Shown piece by piece: positions 1-8,795 of a stretch of 64,000 bases of DNA (its first letter is position 1; each line of letters begins with the position of its first letter). Under the pieces are notes generated by a model. That model saw only the letters and a list, made by a program, of their open reading frames with translations, ran no database searches and was not told the DNA's origin. The position numbers and the translations under genes are program-made. Source of the stretch: Desulfuromonadaceae bacterium (lineage in GTDB: Bacteria; Desulfobacterota; Desulfuromonadia; Geobacterales; Pseudopelobacteraceae); assembly GCA_028688955.1 (NCBI GenBank), contig JAQTXD010000010.1, positions 1 through 64,000 of the forward strand. The letters are read 5' to 3'.

Positions 1-243
1 ATCGTAGGCAGCGCCCTCCTTCTTGATGTCGGCCGGAGCCAGATTGGCGGTAATGCGCCGAGCCGGAAAATCATAACCGGAGTTTTTCAGGGCCGCCTTG
101 ACGCGATCCTTGCTCTCCTTGACCGCACCATCAGGAAGGCCGACAGTAGCAAAGGCGGGAAGCCCGGGGGCAAGATCGACCTCAACATCCACAAGAATGG
201 CATCAATACCGATCAGGGCACTGCTGAAAACTTTTGCGAGCAC
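1..243 (-). CDS. comM: ComM/YifB-type Mg-chelatase-like AAA ATPase (N-terminal part)
   Basis: The gene is cut by the window edge; 81 codons are visible. The N-terminal stretch ([20 protein letters not shown], then [21 protein letters not shown] and [20 protein letters not shown]) is the conserved first subdomain of the ComM/YifB family, a Mg-chelatase-like AAA+ helicase linked to branch migration during natural transformation. I chose a GTG start at 243 because GGAGG lies six bases upstream and no ATG fits. The ATPase core lies outside the window. The family call is confident; function in this organism is inferred from the family. Confidence 0.85.
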   Translation of the reverse strand, partial: MLAKVFSSALIGIDAILVDVEVDLAPGLPAFATVGLPDGAVKESKDRVKAALKNSGYDFPARRITANLAPADIKKEGAAYD

Positions 244-286
244 GATCAACCTCCACCCTTGAATGCAGAAGAATCAATTCCGTGAG

Positions 287-311
287 TGGGTCCATCAGAA
301 TCCAGGACCCA
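287..311. other. Hairpin between pgeF and comM
   Basis: Perfect 7-bp arms TGGGTCC/GGACCCA with an 11-nt loop lie in the 77-bp gap between two minus-strand genes. No U-run follows on the minus strand, so it is not a classical terminator. It may be an attenuator, a processing site or chance. Confidence 0.3.
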
Positions 312-320
312 ACAGAGCGG

Positions 321-1118
321 TTATTTTTTCAGCATTATAAAGCCCATCTGACGCCCCGACTCTTCCTTATCACGTCGATAGGAGAAAAACTGTTCGCTGT
401 GGCAGCAGACGCATTGATCAGAAATCTGAATCGCTTCCGCCGGAACTCCGGCATTCTTGAGCAGTTCCCGGTTGGCAACACTAAGGTCGAGCTGCCATTT
501 GCCGGGGCTTTTCAACTCGGCGCAGGAACTCCAGTCGATATCACTCTGCGCAAAGGCTTTTCTGACCGGTTCATCGACTTCGTAACAGCATTTTTGAATA
601 CAGGGGCCGATTGCCGCGTGAAGAAGTGCGGGCTTGGTACCGAATTCAGACTGCATGCCGGCCACCGTTTTGGAAACCACTTGTGCAGCGGTTCCCTTCC
701 AGCCGGCGTGTACGACCGCTATGACTTTATTTACGGGATCATAGAGCAGGATCGGGGCGCAGTCCGCCACACACACGCCAATGATGACGTTTGGCTGATT
801 GGTAATGACGGCATCGCCCTCTACTGTGAGGTAGTGGCTGAAATCTTCATTCGGTTCATTAATCACCAATATATCACAGCCATGGACCTGGCGCGGTGTC
901 ACCAGCGCCTCCTGACTGACGCCAAACGCGCGGGCAAGCAGGCTGCGATTCCCCTCAACATTTGCCTGCTGATCCTGGGTATTCATACCCAGATTAAGCG
1001 AATTATACGGCGGCCGTGAAACCCCCTCATGGCGGGTTGTGAAGCCCTGCGTCGAACATGACGACCCCGGAAAATCTACCTCAACAAACTGGATACGACC
1101 GATACGATTCATCTGCAT
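321..1118 (-). CDS. pgeF: Laccase-domain purine nucleoside phosphorylase (YfiH/PgeF family)
   Basis: A 265-residue cytosolic protein of the DUF152/YfiH family, whose members act as purine nucleoside phosphorylases/adenosine deaminases and also edit peptidoglycan precursors. The metal/active-site signature is complete: QVHG (H79), VADCAPIL (C120) and HAGWKG (H137), plus the later AIGPCI and CCHSEQFFSYRRD segments. The ATG at 1118 follows GGAGG by seven bases. It lies upstream of comM on the same strand. Length is normal for the family. The family call is firm; the physiological substrate is not visible in sequence. Confidence 0.9.
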   Translation of the reverse strand: MQMNRIGRIQFVEVDFPGSSCSTQGFTTRHEGVSRPPYNSLNLGMNTQDQQANVEGNRSLLARAFGVSQEALVTPRQVHGCDILVINEPNEDFSHYLTVEGDAVITNQPNVIIGVCVADCAPILLYDPVNKVIAVVHAGWKGTAAQVVSKTVAGMQSEFGTKPALLHAAIGPCIQKCCYEVDEPVRKAFAQSDIDWSSCAELKSPGKWQLDLSVANRELLKNAGVPAEAIQISDQCVCCHSEQFFSYRRDKEESGRQMGFIMLKK

Positions 1119-1157
1119 AGTACTTCCTCCAAAAATCCTTTTGCCTTCCGTGGCAAA

Positions 1158-1766
1158 TTACGCTTTACTGTCCCGGCAGCGCTGTCGCCATATATAGACC
1201 GCTACAAGGATTATACTGAACAAGAGTACCCAAAGCAGCGCTTTGTGGGAATAGTGCATGATCAATAACTGGTTTTCACCGATTGCATAGCCGATACCGG
1301 TGAGAATTGTGCGCCAGAGGCCGGCGCCAAGCAGCGTGTACAGTGTGAATTTTATGTGATTCATGCCTGCCACACCGGCAGGAATCGAAATAAGATGGCG
1401 GATCACCGGCAGAAGGCGACCGATAAAGGTTGATATCTCGCCGTGCTTGAGAAAAAACTGCTCCACCCGTACAAATTTATCAGGCGGGATCAGCACATAT
1501 TTGCCGTATTTAAGGATCAGCGGACGCCCCAGATAGTGAGAAGCAAAATAGTTGACATAGGCACCGACCAGACTGCCGACCGTACCGCAGAGAATGGCTA
1601 CTCCCATGTTCATTTTGCCTTGAAAGGCCAGATAACCGGCTGGCGGCATGACCAACTCACTCGGCACCGGTATGATTGAACTCTCCATTGCCATCAACAG
1701 CAGAATGCCTGGGTACCCCATGGAACCGATTGTATCCAGCAACCACTGGATAAGGGTGTGCATCAT
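1158..1766 (-). CDS. DedA-family (SNARE-associated) membrane protein
   Basis: A 202-residue inner-membrane protein. It carries the DedA signature near residues 28-37 (ESSIIPVPSE) and the FIGRLLPVIRHLISIPAG segment, with several hydrophobic spans and a basic C-terminus (WRQRCRDSKA). DedA proteins are undecaprenyl-phosphate/phospholipid flippases or proton-dependent transporters affecting envelope homeostasis. The start is the first of two tandem ATGs, behind GGGAG. It is divergent from the methyltransferase fusion and 39 bp upstream of pgeF on the same strand. Confidence 0.9.
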   Translation of the reverse strand: MMHTLIQWLLDTIGSMGYPGILLLMAMESSIIPVPSELVMPPAGYLAFQGKMNMGVAILCGTVGSLVGAYVNYFASHYLGRPLILKYGKYVLIPPDKFVRVEQFFLKHGEISTFIGRLLPVIRHLISIPAGVAGMNHIKFTLYTLLGAGLWRTILTGIGYAIGENQLLIMHYSHKALLWVLLFSIILVAVYIWRQRCRDSKA

Positions 1767-1844
1767 TCTAAACTCCCTTCAATATTGGACGATTGATCCT
1801 TATACCCCAACTGAACCATTCGGGCAACAGCAGATAGGAATGCA

Positions 1845-3686
1845 ATGACAGAAGATAAAAATCACATATTACAGCGCTTACGGGCCGAAGTCCTGGTCGG
1901 CGATGGCGCAATCGGCACGATGCTCTATGCAAAAGGGGTCAGCCTCGACTCTAATTTTGAACACTTGAACCTTGTGCGCCCGAATCTGGTTGCGGAACTT
2001 GCCCGTGAATATGTCAGAGCCGGCGCTCAGGTAATTGAAACCAATACGTTTGGCGCTAATCTTACAAAACTTTCGTCAATTGGACTGGGACACAGGGTTG
2101 CAGAAATCAACCGGGCAGGTGCCAGAATAGCCCGTGGAGCGGCCGGTGCGGATGTACTGGTAGCCGGTTCGGTCGGACCACTGATAACGGTAAAAGGAGA
2201 GGTGCGCGAACTCAGCACCGCGCAGATGGAGGAAGCATTTCGCCTCCAGTGTCGTGCATTGGCAGAAGGTGGTATTGATTTCCTGCTGTTGGAGACATTC
2301 ACGTCGCTTGAGCAGCTGAAAATCGCCGTAGGCGTTGCAAAGGAAACAGGGCTGCCCGTAAGTGCGTCATTGGCTTTTCTTGAAGGCGGGAGAAGCGGTG
2401 GCGGGACTTCTGTTGAGCAGTTTTGTCAGGCAATGGCGTCTGTCGGTGCCGACATGATCGGTGCCAACTGTGGTGCAGGGCCGCTTGAACTGCTCAAGGT
2501 GATCACGGAGATGTCAGGAATGACTGATATGCCGATCACCGCCTACGCCAACAGTGGTTTCCCGGAATATCTGGACGGCCGCTACATCTACCGGGCCACT
2601 CCGGACTATTTTGCTGCCATGGCACAAAAAATGGTTGATGCCGGGGCAAATCTTGTCGGTGGATGTTGCGGGACGACTCCTGAACATATAGCCGCTCTGG
2701 CCCGCACAATAAAGCCACGCACCCCGGCTGTCCGGACCAGAAGACACAGAACATCCGCATCCGAACCGGCGCAAAGAGTACAAAAAGCGCCTTCCTTTCT
2801 GGATCATTGGGGCAGTCGCACCATAATCACAGTGGAACTCGACCCTCCCAAAGGGCTAGACTGCAGCAAGATCATCGAAGGGTGCAGGCGCTTGAAGGAG
2901 GCCGGTGCTGACGCCATCAATCTGGCAGAAAACCCGCTGGCTCGTCCACGAATGGGGAATATTGCCCTGGGAAGCCTGATCCAGCGTGAAGTCGGAATTG
3001 AGGTTGTCGTCCATGTTACCGGTCGCGACCGGAACCTCATCGGTATGCAATCTGACCTGATGGGTGCCAGTCTGCTCGGAATCCGCTCGATTCTTGCGGT
3101 CACCGGTGACCCGGCTACAATGGGCGATCACGCCGGAGCAACATCTGTTTTTGATCTCCATTCGCTTACGCTGATCAAATTGCTGAGTGACATGAATAAC
3201 GGGGTGAATGCTATCGGCAATCCGCTCGGCAGCGGCACCGGCTTCACAATTGGAGCCGCCTTCAACCCGAATACCGGGAATATGGCTGTGCAGGGTGAGC
3301 GCTTACGTAAAAAGGTTGCCGGCGGTGCCTGTTTTACCCAGAGCCAGCCGATATATGACCCGGATATTCTTTTTGCTGCCCTTGAAGCCACCAGCGGGAC
3401 CGGTATCCCTTTTCTTCCCGGAATCATGCCGTTGGTAAGCGAGCGCAACGCCGAGTACCTGAACAACGAGGTGCCGGGCATAACGGTACCCGACACTGTA
3501 CGCACACGTATGAAGGGTCTTGAGAAAGAGGCGGGGATACGGGAGGGACTGGCGATTGCCAAGGAGTTTATCGATGCGACGATGAGCGCTGTCGGCGGCT
3601 ACTATCTGATCCCTCCCTTTGGAAAATACGAGCTGGCAATCGAGCTGATCCGCTATATTCAGCAGCGCGAAAGGGAGTCACACTGA
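1845..3686 (+). CDS. Bifunctional homocysteine S-methyltransferase / 5,10-methylene-THF reductase
   Basis: A 613-residue two-domain enzyme. Residues ~8-290 form a homocysteine S-methyltransferase barrel with the zinc ligands intact (C209 in GANCGAG, C274/C275 in GGCCGTTPEH). Residues ~320-613 are a methylenetetrahydrofolate reductase (FAD barrel; TVELDPPKG, VHVTGRDRN and FLPGIMPL segments). The architecture is that of Bacillus YitJ-type proteins and couples methyl-THF formation to methionine synthesis. The protein has no cobalamin-binding module. It overlaps the following lipoprotein gene by one base (TGATG). The stand-alone role in methionine synthesis is inferred. Confidence 0.92.
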   Translation: MTEDKNHILQRLRAEVLVGDGAIGTMLYAKGVSLDSNFEHLNLVRPNLVAELAREYVRAGAQVIETNTFGANLTKLSSIGLGHRVAEINRAGARIARGAAGADVLVAGSVGPLITVKGEVRELSTAQMEEAFRLQCRALAEGGIDFLLLETFTSLEQLKIAVGVAKETGLPVSASLAFLEGGRSGGGTSVEQFCQAMASVGADMIGANCGAGPLELLKVITEMSGMTDMPITAYANSGFPEYLDGRYIYRATPDYFAAMAQKMVDAGANLVGGCCGTTPEHIAALARTIKPRTPAVRTRRHRTSASEPAQRVQKAPSFLDHWGSRTIITVELDPPKGLDCSKIIEGCRRLKEAGADAINLAENPLARPRMGNIALGSLIQREVGIEVVVHVTGRDRNLIGMQSDLMGASLLGIRSILAVTGDPATMGDHAGATSVFDLHSLTLIKLLSDMNNGVNAIGNPLGSGTGFTIGAAFNPNTGNMAVQGERLRKKVAGGACFTQSQPIYDPDILFAALEATSGTGIPFLPGIMPLVSERNAEYLNNEVPGITVPDTVRTRMKGLEKEAGIREGLAIAKEFIDATMSAVGGYYLIPPFGKYELAIELIRYIQQRERESH

Positions 3687-4096
3687 TGAGATGGATGACA
3701 AGGGGAATGCTGCTGTCTTCGCTGCTGTTGCTGGGTGCGTGTGCATCTCAGACAGGCGTGAGTGAGGAATTTGACCGGAGCGTAAAATCCTACAACAAAA
3801 TGGTGCGGTGGCATGAAATTGAAAGTGCCGGGACAACATATCTCGACCCGGATCTGCAGCCGGATTTTCTCAGACAGGCGGCAGCTCTTAAAAAGCGCGG
3901 GCTCTCCGTGACCGATTTCCGTATCCTTTCCTCTACATATATTCCTGAAAAGAAAACAGGTGAAGTTCTTACTGAGTTTGATTATTTCATTCTGCCTTCG
4001 AACAGAATCAAAACTATCACCTATCGTCAAATTTGGATGTATCAGGAAAATAGCAAAAGTTGGAAACTTAAAAGCGCTTTACCGCTCTTTGAGTAG
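3686..4096 (+). CDS. Small putative lipoprotein of unknown function
   Basis: A 136-residue protein with a lipoprotein signal (basic MRWMTR start, hydrophobic stretch, lipobox LGAC with Cys19), so probably lipid-anchored in the envelope. The mature part has no domain I recognise; it is mixed alpha/beta in character and ends [16 protein letters not shown]. Its ATG overlaps the stop of the upstream methyltransferase gene, indicating translational coupling, and xerC follows after 5 bp. No enzymatic function can be proposed. Confidence 0.75.
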   Translation: MRWMTRGMLLSSLLLLGACASQTGVSEEFDRSVKSYNKMVRWHEIESAGTTYLDPDLQPDFLRQAAALKKRGLSVTDFRILSSTYIPEKKTGEVLTEFDYFILPSNRIKTITYRQIWMYQENSKSWKLKSALPLFE

Positions 4097-4101
4097 GTTC
4101 C

Positions 4102-5007
4102 ATGGTTTCCCTGGCGGCTCACATTCAGCAGTTTAACGATTATCTTCGCACCGAACGCGATGTGTCACCACACACGCTGGCGGCCTACTGCAGCGATCTT
4201 GCACAGTTGTTGGCCTTCGTTATCAGCGAAAAAGGAGAGAATGCTGCCGCTCTTGATGTAGACCACCTGCTTCTCAGACGTTATCTGGCGGGGTTGTCAA
4301 AAACCACAAAGAAGAGTTCCGTTGGACGCAAGCTCGCTGCTATCCGTTCATTCTTCCGTTTTCTTGTTCGGCGCGGTGTAATTGCAAAAAACCCCGCCGA
4401 ACTGATCGCAACGCCCAAAAAAGAGCTGCGTCTGCCGTTTCATCTCGATATAGATCAGGCGACTACGCTGATGGAATCAGCAGATAATCAACTGAAGTAC
4501 GCAGCACGGGACCGGGCAATTCTGGAACTGCTCTATTCAAGCGGCCTGCGCGTTTCCGAGCTTACCGGTCTGGATATTGGTGAACTGGATCTGTCGTCCG
4601 GGATGGTACGGGTGACCGGCAAGGGGGGGAAAGAACGTATCGTACCTGTTGGCAGTCGTGCCATTGAGGCGCTGCAGGAATACCTGCGGCAACGCTGTGA
4701 CCTTCAGGCCGGTGGCCCCGTCTTTCTCAACAGCCGGGGTGAGCGTATCAACCGCCGCAGCGTTGCACGAATAGTTGATTCCCACGTCATGCAAATCGCC
4801 GCCTTCAAGCGGATCTCTCCCCATACCCTCAGGCATACGTTCGCTACCCACATGCTGGAGGGCGGCGCAGACCTGCGTGCCATCCAGGAACTGCTCGGTC
4901 ACGCCTCTCTCTCTACAACCCAGAAATACACCCATGTCAGCATTGATCGCTTGATGGAGGTTTACGACAAGGCGCACCCGAAAGCCCATACGCAAAGCGG
5001 GGAATAA
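4102..5007 (+). CDS. xerC: Tyrosine recombinase XerC
   Basis: A 301-residue tyrosine recombinase with an N-terminal SAM-like core-binding domain (~1-95) and a C-terminal catalytic domain. The full catalytic set is present: R150 (SSGLRVSEL), K174 (GKGGKE), H241/R244 ([10 protein letters not shown]), H267 (LLGHASL) and Y276 (QKYTHV). Length and context (chromosomal housekeeping genes, no integrase-type neighbours) fit XerC, which resolves chromosome dimers at dif with XerD. XerD is the main alternative; paralogue assignment needs a tree. Its stop codon sits inside a strong hairpin. Confidence 0.88.
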   Translation: MVSLAAHIQQFNDYLRTERDVSPHTLAAYCSDLAQLLAFVISEKGENAAALDVDHLLLRRYLAGLSKTTKKSSVGRKLAAIRSFFRFLVRRGVIAKNPAELIATPKKELRLPFHLDIDQATTLMESADNQLKYAARDRAILELLYSSGLRVSELTGLDIGELDLSSGMVRVTGKGGKERIVPVGSRAIEALQEYLRQRCDLQAGGPVFLNSRGERINRRSVARIVDSHVMQIAAFKRISPHTLRHTFATHMLEGGADLRAIQELLGHASLSTTQKYTHVSIDRLMEVYDKAHPKAHTQSGE

Positions 5008-5026
5008 GTTGCCTCATTCCCCGCTT
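4995..5026. terminator. Hairpin terminator between convergent xerC and roadblock gene
   Basis: Perfect 11-bp arms AAGCGGGGAAT/ATTCCCCGCTT with a 10-nt loop span the xerC stop codon. The location between convergent genes suggests a bidirectional terminator, but a U-run is weak. Confidence 0.55.
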
Positions 5027-5048
5027 CACACAGTGTATGGCTATGAAT

Positions 5049-5735
5049 TCACCCGATTCTGATCTCTACCTTATCTCCCTCACTCACTTTGAGCTTTTTC
5101 TCGATTCCGGGGCCTACGATAACAGTGCCATCGTACTGGCGATCCATATCTTTCATCACCATAACCGGAAAAGTGCCGCTTGTACCGGCAGCGACATTAA
5201 CAAGAGTCAGCTTCCGGAGAGATGTATTAAAAAAAGTGGAAATATATTGGGAGGTAGGCTGGCTCAGGGCAATCATTCCAAGAGAATCGAAACTGGCACT
5301 TGCCTGCTTGTTGGCAAGGTGACTTATACTCATCCGCAGCACGCCGTCATCTGATTCGGTACTCCCGGCGGCAGTCGGTTCAGGGGACGCAGGAGAATTA
5401 TCCTGCAGCAGCGTCTCCAGTTTTTTTACGGCGAGGGTGAGCGTAATGGACAGAACTTTGAGATTTATGCTGTTAGTGCAGAGGAGAAATATAACCGCGC
5501 CCGGAAATGTTTTAATCAGAATGCGTCCGTCAGCATAGCGAAAATCGAGGAGATCAAGTGCATCTGATATCTGAAGACCGTGAGTGCACTCTTTGGTTAA
5601 GGCCGCCGCCTGTTTGAGTGACGTCGCGTCGATAAGAGCAGGAAACGCATCAGCAATAACAGTACCGTCGGGACTGAAGAGGGCACTGCCAATCACGCCG
5701 TCAACATTGTTTATCTGGAGCAGAATCTCTTTCAT
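5049..5735 (-). CDS. Roadblock/LC7-like domain protein
   Basis: A 228-residue soluble protein. Residues ~1-115 have the Roadblock/LC7 pattern (alternating strands such as VIGSALFSPDGTVIADAFP and GRILIKTFPGAVIFLLC). A low-complexity linker (NSPASPEPTAAGSTESDD) separates a C-terminal beta-rich part ending VIVGPGIEKKLKVSEGDKVE. Roadblock proteins usually regulate small Ras-like GTPases such as MglA in this phylum. The start overlaps the stop of the upstream PATAN gene by four bases, so the two are made together. No GTPase gene is nearby; the partner is unknown. Confidence 0.65.
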   Translation of the reverse strand: MKEILLQINNVDGVIGSALFSPDGTVIADAFPALIDATSLKQAAALTKECTHGLQISDALDLLDFRYADGRILIKTFPGAVIFLLCTNSINLKVLSITLTLAVKKLETLLQDNSPASPEPTAAGSTESDDGVLRMSISHLANKQASASFDSLGMIALSQPTSQYISTFFNTSLRKLTLVNVAAGTSGTFPVMVMKDMDRQYDGTVIVGPGIEKKLKVSEGDKVEIRIG

Positions 5736-6448
5736 GACGCCGCCCCCTGCTTAACGGGCACGAATGCCGCTTTGATCTCCCCTTCAACAAGTTCAAGGTT
5801 GCAGTCAGCTTTGACTGCGATGCTTAAATAGTGCTGCTTTGAGTCATACATGAGCAGATCATACTGCGATGTTTGTACTGCAGCAGCCTTGATTTCACCC
5901 AAGCCCATCAACTCACCAAACTGGTTGCCGGTCTGGGCAAGAAACAGCCCCTTTGCCGCGAGAGCCGTTGCTTCAACGCTTGAATCCTGAATCGGAGTGC
6001 CCAGTTTGTCAAGTAACACAGCATAGGTAATGTTGTTTATTTCCTGAAGACGGGCAGCAATTTTGCTCATTGTGCGGCGGGGAGTGACTGTCGGACCGGG
6101 GGAATTGTTCGTTGCCCCGCCTGCCTTTTCTTCATCAAGACGCCGCAGTGCTTCAAGAAGCAGATAATCGGTACGGTAGTGGATGGTACAGACATTGGAT
6201 TTCATTTCAGGCTGGATGGCAAAGGTTCCGCCGGGCCATTTTATTATTTCGTAAATTGCCTGCTCACCCGACTCTTCGCCGCGTTCGGCATGAATAATTT
6301 CGCCGTCTACAAAATAAATAATACCCTGCAGGTTTCCATACTCGACGGAAATTGCCCCGGTATATTTATTGTGCCCCTTCAACTGGATGACGTCGGTCAG
6401 AGAAAGACCGGCCACCGCACCCTTAAAACCGCTTACGTTTTGAGACAT
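5732..6448 (-). CDS. PATAN (DUF4388) plus roadblock-like domain protein
   Basis: A 238-residue protein. The N-terminal ~100 residues match the PATAN/DUF4388 pattern (GLSLTDVIQLKGHNKYTGAI, then IIYFVDGEIIHAERGEESGE and YEIIKWPGGTFAIQPE), common in Deltaproteobacterial signalling proteins. A Pro/Thr linker leads to a C-terminal roadblock-like domain from ~130 (RLQEINNITYAVLLDKLGTP). It heads a two-gene unit with the roadblock gene. A role in GTPase- or gliding/polarity-type signalling is inference from family context only. Confidence 0.7.
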   Translation of the reverse strand: MSQNVSGFKGAVAGLSLTDVIQLKGHNKYTGAISVEYGNLQGIIYFVDGEIIHAERGEESGEQAIYEIIKWPGGTFAIQPEMKSNVCTIHYRTDYLLLEALRRLDEEKAGGATNNSPGPTVTPRRTMSKIAARLQEINNITYAVLLDKLGTPIQDSSVEATALAAKGLFLAQTGNQFGELMGLGEIKAAAVQTSQYDLLMYDSKQHYLSIAVKADCNLELVEGEIKAAFVPVKQGAAS

Positions 6449-6553
6449 ATGACCAACCCGTCGCAGGAATATTGTTATGTCTGCTCATTGGAATAAGTTC
6501 CGCCATTTAAAACATATCCACATATCAAGTTCAAGTATCAATATCGAAGGTCA

Positions 6554-6595
6554 TATAAACAAACCCCGCCGGTTACCCGACGGGGTTTGTTTATA
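6554..6595. terminator. Strong bidirectional-type hairpin terminator
   Basis: A perfect 15-bp inverted repeat (TATAAACAAACCCCG / CGGGGTTTGTTTATA) with a 12-nt loop lies just downstream of the CoA-transferase stop. GC-rich stem top followed by T-rich arm fits Rho-independent termination of the minus-strand gene. Confidence 0.85.
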
Positions 6596-6613
6596 AACTA
6601 TGGAACTAAACAG

Positions 6614-8212
6614 TTAGCCTTCGCAGAGATCGATTTTAACATCCCAGTTTTTAAGCTTCATGGTGCCGTTTTTCTCCAGATTGAGGTGCATCTTGAAGGC
6701 GCGATCCCACAACTGCGGCTCATGTCCTACCTTACGTCTGAGGCAGTCAGCTTCTGCAATATTGAGATATTCTGTCAGCTGATCCTTGTAGTCAGGGTGT
6801 GCACACTTCTCGATGATGCGGCGGGCGCGCTCCTTCGGAGCCAAACCGCGAAGGTCGGCCAGACCCTGCTCGGTGATAACGACATCCAGATCGTGCTCGG
6901 TGTGGTCGATATGCGAACAGTGCGGAACCACGCAGGAGATGCCGGTCGGATCCGTCTTGCTCGGACGACTGGATGGTGTATGCATCATTTTCAGGTAACC
7001 GTTGCGCAGGAAGTCGCCGGAACCGCCAAGACCGTTGATCATACGGGTACCGCCAACCAGAGTCGAGTTGGCATGTGCATAGATGTCAATCTCAACCGGG
7101 GTATTCATGGCGATACACCCCAAACGACGGATCGGCTCCGGTGCGTTGGAGATGGACAGCGGGCGCAGAACGATCTTGTCAAAATACTTCTCCATGTTGG
7201 CGAAGAATTTCGGGAAGCCGGGTTCTGCCGAGAGCGACAGTGAACACGAAGAAGCACAGTCAAGCTTGCCGGAGTCAAACAGGTCAAGCATGGTGTCCTG
7301 AAGAACCTCGGTGTACACCGACAGGTTGTAGAACGGGCCTTTGGCAAGTCCACCGATAACTGCATTGGCAATTGAGCCGACGCCTGACTGGATCGGGAGC
7401 AGGTTGTCCGGAAGACGGCCGGCTTTCACTTCTTCGGTGAAGAAGTTGATAATGTGACCTGCAATAGCTTCGGAAGTGTCGTCCTGCTCGGCAAAGGCAC
7501 GGCCCTGGTCGCGCAGCTTTGACTCGACAATCGCCACGATCTTTTTCGGATCGCAGGGGATCGAGGTAGACCCGATTCTGGAATTTGCCTTAACGATATT
7601 GAACGGCTGACGATTCGGAGGAACGGCAGGTGTCAGAAGGTCATGAATACCTTCGAAGGAAGGCTGTCCGGTATTGACCTCAATGATGATCTGATCGCAG
7701 ATCATCAGGATCTCCGGGATAACACCGCAGGATGAGGTTGGCACCAGACTGCCGTCTTCGGTGATGGCAGACACTTCAATGATAGCCAGATCGAGTTTGC
7801 CGGTTGGGCTGTCTTTGGTATAGAAACCGTAGCCCAGGTCCTGTGCAAACAGGGAGAGATGCTTGTCACCCATGCGGATGCGGCCTTCGTTGATTCCTGC
7901 TGCAATGTTTTTGCCGGTCTGATACGGCCAGCGGCGGTCGATCATATCCAGAGCTGCCCAACGGTTTTCGGTTTCGGCACCAACAGAAGCACCGATGAAG
8001 AGGTTGAACTTCATCTTACCTTGCAGGCTGTTTTTCTCAACGTGGTCAGCCAGTGCAATGGGTACCACTTTCGGGTAACCGGCAGGGGTGAATCCGGACC
8101 AGCCAAGGTTCATGCCCGGCTTGAAGAACTGAATAGTCTGCTCTGCAGTCATTACCTTGCTTAAAAGCGATTTGTGACGTACGCGGTCTTGAAGAGTTCC
8201 GTAATCCGACAT
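6614..8212 (-). CDS. ato: Succinyl-CoA:acetate CoA-transferase (acetyl-CoA hydrolase/transferase family)
   Basis: A 532-residue cytosolic class I CoA-transferase. Family landmarks include the N-terminal GMNLGWSGFTPAGYPK segment, the VGSIANAVIGGL nucleotide/CoA loop, and the C-terminal VITEQGLADLRGLAPKERAR block. In Geobacteraceae this enzyme (Ato) activates acetate at the expense of succinyl-CoA and replaces succinyl-CoA synthetase in the oxidative TCA cycle, which fits the aconitase gene in this window. The ATG at 8212 follows AGGAGG. It is monocistronic: its own sigma70 promoter lies 146 bp upstream and a strong terminator follows. Confidence 0.9.
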   Translation of the reverse strand: MSDYGTLQDRVRHKSLLSKVMTAEQTIQFFKPGMNLGWSGFTPAGYPKVVPIALADHVEKNSLQGKMKFNLFIGASVGAETENRWAALDMIDRRWPYQTGKNIAAGINEGRIRMGDKHLSLFAQDLGYGFYTKDSPTGKLDLAIIEVSAITEDGSLVPTSSCGVIPEILMICDQIIIEVNTGQPSFEGIHDLLTPAVPPNRQPFNIVKANSRIGSTSIPCDPKKIVAIVESKLRDQGRAFAEQDDTSEAIAGHIINFFTEEVKAGRLPDNLLPIQSGVGSIANAVIGGLAKGPFYNLSVYTEVLQDTMLDLFDSGKLDCASSCSLSLSAEPGFPKFFANMEKYFDKIVLRPLSISNAPEPIRRLGCIAMNTPVEIDIYAHANSTLVGGTRMINGLGGSGDFLRNGYLKMMHTPSSRPSKTDPTGISCVVPHCSHIDHTEHDLDVVITEQGLADLRGLAPKERARRIIEKCAHPDYKDQLTEYLNIAEADCLRRKVGHEPQLWDRAFKMHLNLEKNGTMKLKNWDVKIDLCEG

Positions 8213-8347
8213 GTACTGCCTCCTGTTTGTTTTTTGTGTTTACAGGTATCTAGCCTGTCTTAATGGGTACTGAGCGCCTTATGCGCAGCGAAAGCATTTT
8301 AAAACAATATCAATGTGTTACATAGCAATAACCGGTAAGTGTCTGGA

Positions 8348-8364
8348 GTAGAACCGGATTCTAC
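8348..8364. promoter_or_regulatory. Operator-like palindrome over the ato promoter
   Basis: GTAGAACCGGATTCTAC is an inverted repeat with perfect 6-bp arms and a 5-nt centre. It covers the -10 box and probable start site of the ato promoter, the usual place for a repressor site. The regulator is unknown. Confidence 0.45.
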
Positions 8365-8386
8365 GCATACACTCCTGTTTCGTCAA
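8358..8386 (-). promoter_or_regulatory. Sigma70-type promoter of the CoA-transferase gene
   Basis: Reading the minus strand, TTGACG (8386-8381), a 17-nt spacer and TAGAAT (8363-8358) match the sigma70 consensus in 5/6 and 5/6 positions. It predicts a 5' leader of roughly 140 nt before the ATG at 8212. Confidence 0.7.
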
Positions 8387-8412
8387 GATAAAAACGTATA
8401 CAGAACGTCCCC

Positions 8413-8703
8413 TCAACCTTCGTAATCAACCGCTACAATGGCAGAGCAAACCGACTTCATATGCGGGATAACCTCACCGGCGTGATACGGGTGAACCTGA
8501 TATGCCTGCAGATCTTCAAGCGAGTCAAAACGGGTTGTAAGCGCAATGTCGTAGGAACGCTCGGACCTGATGACATCAATTCCAACCTCAAGGTGTCGCA
8601 GAAGATTTATATTTCCATTCATACTCAGCAGTTTGTTCCTGGTGGCGGCCAGATTTTCAGCAGACGGGTCTGCCAGTTTGAATAGTACGATATGAGTTAT
8701 CAT
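8413..8703 (-). CDS. Dabb-family (stress-responsive alpha/beta barrel) protein
   Basis: A 96-residue protein of the Dabb family, ferredoxin-like barrel dimers. The signature is clear: MITHIVLFKL at the start, then LEVGIDVIRSERSYDIALTT, FDSLEDLQAYQVHPYH and a C-terminal VAVDYEG. Members are small soluble proteins of poorly defined, often stress-related function. GGAATAAAGAG precedes the ATG. It lies just upstream of the ato promoter on the same strand. Substrate or partner is not visible. Confidence 0.85.
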   Translation of the reverse strand: MITHIVLFKLADPSAENLAATRNKLLSMNGNINLLRHLEVGIDVIRSERSYDIALTTRFDSLEDLQAYQVHPYHAGEVIPHMKSVCSAIVAVDYEG

Positions 8704-8795
8704 CTCTTTATTCCTTTCGCGTCAGATACACTAAATTCAGGTTTTCCTGTATACACCGCCTTCATGAAGCTGTCAATGCGACTTACGACCAGCGG

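Noticed and set aside
234..1019. Long plus-strand frame opposite pgeF
   Set aside because: Antisense shadow of a clear laccase-domain gene; composition is not protein-like.
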